Shown here: positions 1 to 5,798 of the stretch, one piece after another
How the letters are laid out: every line of letters starts with the position of its first letter
Position numbering within the stretch: the stretch's first letter is position 1
Assembly: GCA_041399085.1 (NCBI GenBank)
Contig: JAWKTM010000128.1
Coordinates: forward strand, 1 to 8,064
Source of the DNA: JAWKTM01 sp041399085
GTDB taxonomy: Bacteria; Planctomycetota; Planctomycetia; Pirellulales; Pirellulaceae
Reading direction: 5' to 3'
DNA: 8,064 nt
The notes under the pieces: model-generated
Told to the model about the DNA's origin: nothing
Databases searched by the model: none
Seen by the model: the letters and a program-made list of their open reading frames with translations, nothing else
Program-made: the position numbers and the translations under genes

Positions 1-441
1 TACACGTCGGGCGTGGCGTTTGATTACGACGGCAACCAACTCGGAAAATGGAGCGGCGGCGAATACCAAGCTCACTTCGCGAACTTCGTGAAGGCAATCC
101 GCAGCCGCAACCACAAGGATTTGCATCTGGACATTGAAGACGGGCACTTGTCGAGCGCGCTCGCGCACTTGGGCAACGTCTCGTGGCATCTGGGCAAGTC
201 GGTTCCGCTGGGAACTCGCCCGAGCTTGATGGCCGACGAAAAGCACGTCGCGGCGACACTGGAAAGCTTCGAAGCCCATCTGAAGGAGAACAACGTCGAC
301 CTCAGCGAGACGAAATATTCGTTGGGCCGCGCGTTGACGATCGATCCCGCCACGGAACGCTCGACCGACGAAGAGGCCAATCGGTTGTTCACGCGCGAAT
401 ATCGCCGCGGATTTGAATTGCCGGAATTGGCCAAAGCGTAA
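1..441 (+). CDS. Gfo/Idh/MocA-type oxidoreductase, C-terminal part (5' end outside window)
   Basis: The frame is open from base 1 and ends at TAA 439-441, leaving 146 residues. The GTG at 13 is an internal valine codon, not a start, because the frame continues in from the window edge. The segment NFVKAIRSRNHKDL, followed by DIEDGHLSSALAHLGNVSWHLG, resembles the conserved C-terminal region of planctomycete Gfo/Idh/MocA oxidoreductases, where an 'F-hydrophobic-x-AIRSR' helix precedes a 'GHxSSxLxHLGNxxxxLG' helix. The N-terminal NAD(P)-binding Rossmann domain would lie upstream and is not visible. Members usually oxidise or reduce sugars and sugar-like polyols, and planctomycete members are often exported by the Tat pathway, but neither substrate nor location can be read from this fragment. 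It is followed by a strong terminator, so it probably ends its own transcription unit. The family call rests on motif recognition only. Confidence 0.82.
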   Translation, partial: YTSGVAFDYDGNQLGKWSGGEYQAHFANFVKAIRSRNHKDLHLDIEDGHLSSALAHLGNVSWHLGKSVPLGTRPSLMADEKHVAATLESFEAHLKENNVDLSETKYSLGRALTIDPATERSTDEEANRLFTREYRRGFELPELAKA

Positions 442-550
442 CGACGGGCATGTGCGGATCGCTGGCCCGAGGGCGGAAACGACGCGGTTTGGCAACTCGT
501 TACAACGATTCGGCCCAACGCCGCGACGAAGCAATTCGGTGGCTCATGCG

Positions 551-585
551 AAGTCCGCTCTCGGCGAGGGCGGACTTCTTTGTTT
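551..585 (+). terminator. Rho-independent terminator-like hairpin after the oxidoreductase
   Basis: Bases 551-562 and 566-577 form a 12-base-pair stem (one G-T wobble) around a three-base GGC loop, followed by the T-rich tail CTTTGTTT at 578-585. It lies 110 bases after the oxidoreductase stop and 68 bases before the sulfatase start, so it plausibly separates the two transcription units. The stem is mostly G+C at its base and loop, as expected for an intrinsic terminator. Confidence 0.72.
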
Positions 586-653
586 ACCATGATGCTACTC
601 GGCCGAGGCCGATTGTCGGCTCGATTTCACTCCCTCGAGGACTTATCCCCATC

Positions 654-2130
654 ATGTTTTCCCGAATCGTTTTCCGCTTACTGATTCTGACGGTGGCCGT
701 CATCACGAACGAGTTGTTCGCAACGCATTTGACCGCGGCGGACAAACCGAACTTCATCGTCATCAACGTCGACGATCTGGGTTACGCCGACATTGGCCCG
801 TTTGGGTCGAAGACCAACGCGACGCCGAATCTGGATCGGATGGCTCAAGAAGGTCGGCGTTTGACAAGTCACTACGCCGCGCCGGTTTGTTCGCCCTCGC
901 GAGCTTCGTTGATGACCGGATGTTATCCGAAGCGAACATTGCCGATTCCGCATGTATTGTTTCCGGCGTCGGCCGTGGGGTTGCATCCCGATGAAGTGAC
1001 GGTGGCCGAAGTGCTGAAGTCGGTCGGCTACGCGACGGCTTGCGTCGGCAAATGGCATCTGGGCGATCAGCCCGAGTTTCTGCCGACGCGTCAGGGTTTT
1101 GATTACTACTTCGGGCTGCCTTATTCCAACGACATGGGGCCTGGCGAAGACGGCGCGAAGAGCAATCCTGGCCGGCCGCTGCCGAAACCGCCGGCTCGGC
1201 GAAATGCGAACGGCGACGAAGTGGGCGTGCGAGGCAACGGCCAACCGCCGTTGCCGTTGCTTGAGAATGAACGCGTGGTCGAGCGCGTGCGGGCAGACGA
1301 ACAAGCGACGCTGACTCGGCGTTACACCGAACGCGCGACGAACTTCATCCGCGAGCATCGCGACGAGCCGTTCTTCCTGTACATGCCGCACACCGCCGTG
1401 CATTTCCCGCTGTATCCGGCCGACGAGTATCGCGGCAAATCCCAGGGCGGCGGTTGCTTGGCGATTGGGCGCAGGAAGTGGATTGGAGCGTCGGCCAAGT
1501 GCTCGATACGATCCGCGAATTGAATCTGAAACCAAGACGCTGGTCATCTTCACTTCGGACAATGGCGGTTCGACGTCTCACGGCTCGAACAACGGACCGC
1601 TCCGCGGAGCGAAAGGCTCGACATGGGAAGGCGGCATTCGGGTGCCCACGATCGCTTGGTGGCCCGAGCATGTTCCGGCCGGCACTTCGACCGACGCCAT
1701 CACGTCGATGATGGATGTATTGCCAACCCTCGCCAAGCTTTCCGGTGCATCGTTGCCGGACGGTCGCAAGTTAGACGGAGTCGACATGGAATCCGTGTTG
1801 ATTGGCCCAGCAGCAGACGCCGGCCCGCGCGACACCTTCTGCTACTACCGCGGTTTGAATCTGCAAGCCGTTCGCGTGGCGGATTGGAAATTGCACTTGG
1901 CTAGCGGCGAACTGTACAACCTGAAGTCGGACATTGGCGAGCAAACGAACGTGGCCGACAAGCACCCCGAAGTGGTTCAGCGCCTTCGTTCGGTGGCCGA
2001 TGCCACGCGGGATGATCTGGGCGTCGAGGGACTCGGTCCCGGTTGCCGTCCGCTTGGCCGGGTCAAGCGTCCGTTGCCGTTGATCGACCATCAAGGCGTC
2101 GTGCGTTCCGGCTTCGAGTCGACGAACTGA
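654..2130 (+). pseudogene. Secreted type I sulfatase, reading frame broken by two 1-base shifts
   Basis: This encodes an arylsulfatase-A-like enzyme that would hydrolyse sulfate esters after conversion of its active-site cysteine to formylglycine. ATG 654 starts a hydrophobic export signal (about residues 4-29). Residues then include metal-binding VDDLGY (D40-D41), the formylglycine motif CSPSR (C79), GKWHLG (132-137) and PHTAVH (245-250). The frame shifts near 1443-1457 into another frame that carries GDWAQEVDWSVGQVLDTIRE, then shifts again at the AAA of 1529-1531 into a third frame. That frame carries KTLVIFTSDNGG (metal-binding D-N codons at 1558-1563), the conserved lysine of GAKGSTWEGG (1612-1614) and a C-terminal domain ending at TGA 2128-2130. 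Adding one base at each site restores a 492-residue protein, a normal length for the family. Conservation on both sides suggests either very recent decay or base-calling errors. The next gene follows after 57 bases. A possible but distant GAGG ribosome site lies at 637-640. Family assignment is firm; the substrate is unknown. Confidence 0.92.
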
Positions 2131-2174
2131 TTGTCGCGCCCCGCGAGTTTTCTCTGGCGAATTGGATTCCGTAA

Positions 2175-2178
2175 GAGG
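2175..2178 (+). promoter_or_regulatory. Ribosome binding site (GAGG) choosing the GTG start at 2188
   Basis: AAGAGG at 2173-2178 ends nine bases before GTG 2188. It favours this start over the TTG at 2131, which directly abuts the sulfatase stop and would place about 19 extra residues in front of the export signal. Confidence 0.55.
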
Positions 2179-2187
2179 TCGTTAATC

Positions 2188-5100
2188 GTGAGTCGAAACT
2201 TGAACCGTTGGTTTCTTGAGACGAGCGTAGTCATCGCAATCCTCGTTGCTGTCTGTTGCTCGCCGATTCGCGCGCGGGCCGCCGACGCTCCGGACAAAGC
2301 TGGAATCGAGTTCTTTGAATCGAAGATTCGACCGGTGTTGGTTCAGCATTGTTACGAATGCCATTCGGCCAAGTCGGACGATGTGAAGGGGAACCTGCGA
2401 GTCGACACGCGCGAAGCGATCCGCGCGGGCGGTGACAACGGGCCGGCCGTAGTCCCAGGCAAGCCGGACGAAAGTTTCTTGCTGCCGGTGATTCGCTACG
2501 AGGAATGCGATTATCAAATGCCGCCCGAGGGCAAGCTGCCCGAGGAAACGATCGCCGACTTTCAAAAGTGGATCGAAATGGGCGCTCCCGATCCTCGTGA
2601 GGAAAAGGGCGGTCAGCCGACCGGCAACTCCGGCATCGATCTGTCGGCTGGCCGCGAGTTCTGGGCGTTTCAGCCAGTCCAGGCAATCGCTCCGCCGGCG
2701 GTGAAGAACGACGCTTGGCCGCTTAACGAGATCGATCGCTTTATCCTGGCTCGTCAAGAAGCCGCCGGCATCGCACCGGTCGCGGACACCTCGCCCGATC
2801 GCCTGCTGCGCCGACTGTACTTTGACCTGATCGGATTGCCGCCGACTCCGGCCGAACAAGAAGTGTTCGCGAATCAACTCGCGCGGGCCAGCGAAACGAT
2901 GGATTCACCAACGGCGGAGCGTGCGATTGCCGAAGTGGTCGACCGGTTGTTGGCGTCGCCCCGTTTTGGAGAACGCTGGGCGCGGCACTGGATGGACTTG
3001 GCTCGCTACGCCGACTCCAACGGCTTGGACCAGAACCTGACGCACTACAACGCCTGGCGTTACCGCAACTATTTGATCGACGCCTTCAACAACGACAAAC
3101 CATACGATCGGTTCATCGTCGAACAACTGGCCGGCGATCTGCTGCCCTATGAAAACGATCGCCAACTCACGGAGCAGCTTGTGGCCACCGGCTTTCTGAT
3201 GGTCGGCCCGAAACAATTGAGCGAACGGGACAAGGAAAAGCTGCGGATGGACGTGGTCGACGAGCAGATCGACACAACGGGCCGAGTTTTCATGGGCATG
3301 ACGCTTGGCTGTGCCCGCTGCCACGATCATAAATTCGATCCGATTCCGTCGCGCGATTACTACGGTTTGGCCGGCATCTTTCGCAGCACAACGACGGTGG
3401 ACGGCATCAAACTCGGAAACGTCTTCGTCTCAGGGTGGAAAGTTCGCCCGTTGCCGATCGAGCCCGCGCATGCGGCCGCTTTGAAGGAGCACGAGGATTC
3501 GCTCGCGTCGATCGAGACGCCGCTAAAACAAGCTCGCGAGGCGCTCAAAAAGTTGGGCCAGCCGTCGAAGTTCCCTCGCCAAGTCGCCGATCTGCCGGGC
3601 ATTGTGGTCGACGATCGCGAGGCCGAAAAACAAGGCGACTGGAAGGACTCGACCTACAGCCCGAACTATGTCGGCTCGGGATACATCCACGACGACCGCA
3701 TGGGCAAGGGCGAGAAGTCGGTTACGTTTCGCCCGAAACTGACGGCGGCGGGAATGTATGAAGTGCGGATTTCTTATGCCGGCAGCGGCGGCCGATCGAC
3801 TCGCGTGCCGGTCACCATCACACATGCCGACGGCGAAGATCGCGTGTTGGTCGACCAATCGAAGCCGGCGTCGATCGAAGGCTTGTTCCATTCGCTCGGC
3901 CAGTTCCGCTTCGAGTCGCCCGAGCAAGCGGCGGTCGTGATTGCCACCGACGGCACGGACGACGGCCATGTAATCGTGGACGCCGTGCAGTTTCTGCCAC
4001 AGGGAGCCGCGGCCGCGGAAACGCCGAAGGACGAGGCCGAACCTCAAGATGAAGCGGACGACGCGGAGAAGCAACGCCTGGCCGAGCGACGCAAGACACT
4101 CGAACAACAGATCAAGCAACTCGAAGCGGACCTTGCCGAACTGAAAAAGCAAGCGCCGCCGCCCGCGCCGATGGCGATGGCCGCCGCCGACATCGACGAG
4201 CCGACGGATTTCGTGCAACTGATTCGCGGCAATCACAATCGTCCGGGCGACCCGGTGCCGCGCGGGTTTTTGCAAGTCGCCATGCGATCGGAATCGGACG
4301 ATGTCGCGATCACGCCGCATCAGAGCGGCCGGCTGGAACTGGCTCAGTGGATCGCCTCGGCCGACAATCCGCTCACGACCCGAGTCTTTGCCAATCGCGT
4401 TTGGCATTGGTTAATGGGCGAAGGTTTGGTTCGCAGCGTGGACAACTTCGGGCATCTGGGCGAGCGGCCGAGTCACCCTGAGTTGCTCGACTATTTGGCC
4501 GCGCGGCTTGTGCAGCAAGATTGGTCGGTCAAGCAGCTCGTCCGCGAAGTCGTGCTCAGCCGCACGTATCGTTTGGCCTCGCAGCACGATGCCGCGGCGT
4601 TCGATGTCGATCCCGAGAACCGCCTGCGTTGGCGGTATCCGCGTCGTCGACTGGATGCCGAATGCATTCGTGATGCGATGCTGGCGATCAGCGGCGATCT
4701 GGATTTTTCGCCCACCGAGTCGATGGTCGCCGATCTTCCTGAACAAGCGTTCGGCAATAACGGCAAGAGCCCGATCGACTACGACGCTCTCGCGTTTCGC
4801 AGCGTCTATCTGCCGATCTTGCGGAGCGACGTGCCTTCGATGCTGTCCGCCTTCGACTTCGCCGACCCGGAGATGGTTACCGGCGCTCGATCGAACACCA
4901 CGGTGCCGGCCCAAGCGCTGTTGATGATGAACAGCCCGTTCGTGCGTCGGCAAGCCGAACGAACGGCCGACCATTTGCTGGCGTGGCAGCCCGATGGCGT
5001 CGATGTCGCGGCCTCCGATGAACAACGCGTGCGTCGTGCGTTTCGGCTAATCGTCGGACGTGAGGCAACGGAATCGGACGTGACGGCGGCGCTTGCGTTC

Positions 5101-5223
5101 GTGAGCCGACCAACGGCTGCCGCGGAAGGCGAATCGTCCGACTCGGCGGCGTTGCGTCGCGAGTCGTGGACACAGCTTTGCCAATCGCTGCTGGCGTCGA
5201 CGGAATTTCGGTTTGTTGAATGA
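2188..5223 (+). CDS. PSCyt1-PSCyt2-PSD1 (DUF1549/DUF1553) secreted multidomain protein
   Basis: This is a planctomycete-type exported protein of 1,011 residues from GTG 2188. A signal peptide spans about residues 1-31, with likely cleavage after ARA. Residues 41-137 form a cytochrome-c-like PSCyt1 domain with CYECH (55-59) and a possible distal ligand in the MPP motif at 111-113. Residues 178-402 form PSCyt2 (DUF1549), with LLRRLYFDLIGLPPTP, GERWARHWMDLARYADSNG and a second haem motif CARCH (375-379). Residues 472-604 look like a golvesin/CBM-type beta-sandwich (DDREAE near the start, YEVRISY, VDAVQFLP at the end). Residues 615-655 are charged and probably coiled coil, followed by a Pro/Ala linker. 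Residues 676-1010 are PSD1 (DUF1553), with NPLTTRVFANRVWHWLMG and a conserved C-terminal LLASTEF. The two CxxCH motifs suggest covalent haem and a periplasmic redox role, but the family has no settled biochemical function. It lies 57 bases after the sulfatase and is probably in its operon. The DUF1501 gene often found next to such proteins is not immediately downstream. Confidence 0.94.
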   Translation: MSRNLNRWFLETSVVIAILVAVCCSPIRARAADAPDKAGIEFFESKIRPVLVQHCYECHSAKSDDVKGNLRVDTREAIRAGGDNGPAVVPGKPDESFLLPVIRYEECDYQMPPEGKLPEETIADFQKWIEMGAPDPREEKGGQPTGNSGIDLSAGREFWAFQPVQAIAPPAVKNDAWPLNEIDRFILARQEAAGIAPVADTSPDRLLRRLYFDLIGLPPTPAEQEVFANQLARASETMDSPTAERAIAEVVDRLLASPRFGERWARHWMDLARYADSNGLDQNLTHYNAWRYRNYLIDAFNNDKPYDRFIVEQLAGDLLPYENDRQLTEQLVATGFLMVGPKQLSERDKEKLRMDVVDEQIDTTGRVFMGMTLGCARCHDHKFDPIPSRDYYGLAGIFRSTTTVDGIKLGNVFVSGWKVRPLPIEPAHAAALKEHEDSLASIETPLKQAREALKKLGQPSKFPRQVADLPGIVVDDREAEKQGDWKDSTYSPNYVGSGYIHDDRMGKGEKSVTFRPKLTAAGMYEVRISYAGSGGRSTRVPVTITHADGEDRVLVDQSKPASIEGLFHSLGQFRFESPEQAAVVIATDGTDDGHVIVDAVQFLPQGAAAAETPKDEAEPQDEADDAEKQRLAERRKTLEQQIKQLEADLAELKKQAPPPAPMAMAAADIDEPTDFVQLIRGNHNRPGDPVPRGFLQVAMRSESDDVAITPHQSGRLELAQWIASADNPLTTRVFANRVWHWLMGEGLVRSVDNFGHLGERPSHPELLDYLAARLVQQDWSVKQLVREVVLSRTYRLASQHDAAAFDVDPENRLRWRYPRRRLDAECIRDAMLAISGDLDFSPTESMVADLPEQAFGNNGKSPIDYDALAFRSVYLPILRSDVPSMLSAFDFADPEMVTGARSNTTVPAQALLMMNSPFVRRQAERTADHLLAWQPDGVDVAASDEQRVRRAFRLIVGREATESDVTAALAFVSRPTAAAEGESSDSAALRRESWTQLCQSLLASTEFRFVE

Positions 5224-5239
5224 GCGAGGCGACTGTTAT

Positions 5240-5283
5240 CAGTCGGCTTAGGTGGCACGCCCAGAGTCTTCGATGGGCGTGGC
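5240..5283 (+). repeat. Repeat A, copy 1
   Basis: This 44-base unit matches the second copy at 5411-5454 in 43 of 44 positions (G/C difference at 5245). It contains an 8-base-pair hairpin, CACGCCCA at 5256-5263 with TGGGCGTG at 5274-5281, around a 10-base loop. It begins 17 bases after the stop of the PSCyt/PSD1 gene. No T-run follows the stem, so it is not a classical intrinsic terminator. Confidence 0.9.
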
Positions 5284-5295
5284 TGCCTTCCGCGC

Positions 5296-5323
5296 TGTGC
5301 GAGGGTCTCCCGACCCCGCACGC
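5296..5323 (+). repeat. Repeat B, copy 1
   Basis: The 28-base unit is identical to 5475-5502. Bases 5297-5321 can form a 10-base-pair stem (GTGCG and GGGTC with GACCC and CGCAC) with one bulged A and a TCCC loop. Confidence 0.85.
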
Positions 5324-5327
5324 TTTT

Positions 5328-5404
5328 GACCGCAGGTCTCCCGGCGTTGCGAGGAGACCTGCGGTCCGCAGTTTCGGCGAGGTCGGGAGACCTGCGGCGA
5401 GCGC
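5328..5404 (+). repeat. Repeat C, copy 1, with a perfect 14-base-pair hairpin
   Basis: This 77-base unit matches 5536-5612 with four differences. Its first half has a perfect inverted repeat, GACCGCAGGTCTCC at 5328-5341 and GGAGACCTGCGGTC at 5353-5366, with an 11-base loop. Its second half has a smaller stem, AGGTC 5380-5384 with GACCT 5389-5393, closed by GGGA, which fits the GNRA tetraloop pattern if transcribed. Confidence 0.88.
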
Positions 5405-5410
5405 CGTTTT

Positions 5411-5454
5411 CAGTCCGCTTAGGTGGCACGCCCAGAGTCTTCGATGGGCGTGGC
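5411..5454 (+). repeat. Repeat A, copy 2
   Basis: This is the second copy of the 44-base unit, 171 bases downstream of the first, with one mismatch. The same 8-base-pair stem is at 5427-5434 and 5445-5452. Confidence 0.9.
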
Positions 5455-5474
5455 GCTGTGCTCGGGTCCGCGCT

Positions 5475-5502
5475 TGTGCGAGGGTCTCCCGACCCCGCAC
5501 GC
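5475..5502 (+). repeat. Repeat B, copy 2
   Basis: It is identical over 28 bases to copy 1 at 5296-5323. The linker from A to B differs from that in the first module. Confidence 0.85.
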
Positions 5503-5503
5503 A

Positions 5504-5530
5504 TCTGCGAGGTCTCCCGACCCCGCACGC
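5504..5530 (+). repeat. Repeat B, copy 3 (one G shorter)
   Basis: This B unit directly follows copy 2 and lacks one G of the GGG run, giving GAGGTCTC instead of GAGGGTCTC. It still pairs as TGCG/CGCA plus GGTC/GACC. It is the extra unit that makes the second module longer. Confidence 0.8.
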
Positions 5531-5535
5531 TTTAC

Positions 5536-5612
5536 GACCGTAGGTCTCCCGGTGCTGCGAGGAGACCTGCGGTCCGCAGTTTCGGCGAGGTCGGGAGACC
5601 TGCGCCGAGCGC
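5536..5612 (+). repeat. Repeat C, copy 2
   Basis: This is the second 77-base copy, with four differences from copy 1. One of these turns the first stem (5536-5549 with 5561-5574) from perfect into one with a single G-T wobble. Two others, in the loop, leave folding intact. The GGGA-closed small stem is kept at 5588-5601. Confidence 0.88.
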
Positions 5613-5636
5613 GCACCAAAGGGCCGTCTTCCTCCC

Positions 5637-5653
5637 ATTTCCCCAGGGGAAAT
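5637..5653. promoter_or_regulatory. Perfect 8+1+8 inverted repeat, possible operator upstream of the protease gene
   Basis: ATTTCCCC at 5637-5644 and GGGGAAAT at 5646-5653 are exact reverse complements around a single A. The central spacing is too tight for a stable RNA hairpin of full length, which fits a dimeric protein-binding site better. It lies about 145 bases before the protease start and about 50 upstream of the promoter-like sequence. No regulator can be named from sequence alone. Confidence 0.35.
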
Positions 5654-5701
5654 CCCGCCGCCCATTGCCGAGCCCCGCGCATCGACGCCGTTACATTCGT
5701 C

Positions 5702-5730
5702 TTGTTTTTCCAAACCCTTCCGTCTAGCAT
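5702..5730 (+). promoter_or_regulatory. Weak sigma-70-like promoter candidate for the protease gene
   Basis: TTGTTT at 5702-5707 and TAGCAT at 5725-5730 are separated by 17 bases. They match the -35 and -10 consensus at three and four of six positions. The stretch 5700-5750 is clearly more AT-rich than its surroundings, as expected just upstream of a gene. The match is poor and the call tentative. Confidence 0.28.
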
Positions 5731-5786
5731 CATTAAGCTTTTACAGTTTGGCCACTTACGCGCCTTGTCATATCGCTTCGTCAGCT

Positions 5787-5791
5787 AAGGA
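5787..5791 (+). promoter_or_regulatory. Ribosome binding site (AAGGA) for the protease gene
   Basis: AAGGA ends seven bases before ATG 5799. This supports that start over the in-frame TTG at 5748, which has no comparable site and would add 17 residues before the export signal. Confidence 0.6.
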
Positions 5792-5798
5792 TCAGGTC

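Larger units (their letters stand above)
5240..5612. repeat. Palindromic repeat cluster, organised A-B-C then A-B-B-C
   Basis: The gap after the PSCyt/PSD1 gene is filled by three repeat types, each able to fold. Order along the + strand is A1 (5240-5283), B1 (5296-5323), C1 (5328-5404), A2 (5411-5454), B2 (5475-5502), B3 (5504-5530) and C2 (5536-5612). The second module differs from the first by an extra B and by a different A-to-B linker. The heptamer GGTCTCC occurs five times on the + strand and four times on the - strand within about 310 bases. Open frames crossing the cluster translate to repeats of the DNA units and show no protein family, so I read this as non-coding. Possible roles are REP-like or MITE-like elements, or a structured 3' untranslated RNA. 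Confidence 0.88.

Noticed and set aside
450..653. Upstream extension of the sulfatase frame to position 450
   Set aside because: The extension runs through the terminator hairpin at 551-585 and lacks sulfatase similarity; the export signal begins at ATG 654.
1440..1535. Programmed ribosomal frameshifting in the sulfatase
   Set aside because: Two successive shifts would be needed, with no classic slippery heptamer and no known precedent in this enzyme family that I can name; decay or sequencing error is simpler.
2131..2187. Earlier TTG start for the PSCyt/PSD1 protein
   Set aside because: It would put about 19 extra residues ahead of a good signal peptide. GTG 2188 has a well-spaced GAGG site.
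5240..5612. CRISPR array
   Set aside because: The units differ in length and type, there are no regular unique spacers, and no cas gene is present.
5220..5788. Several open frames of 100-280 codons on both strands across the repeat cluster
   Set aside because: They translate the DNA repeats (for example LRWHAQSLRWAW twice), overlap each other in several frames, and show no protein family. Annotation programs may wrongly call them hypothetical proteins.
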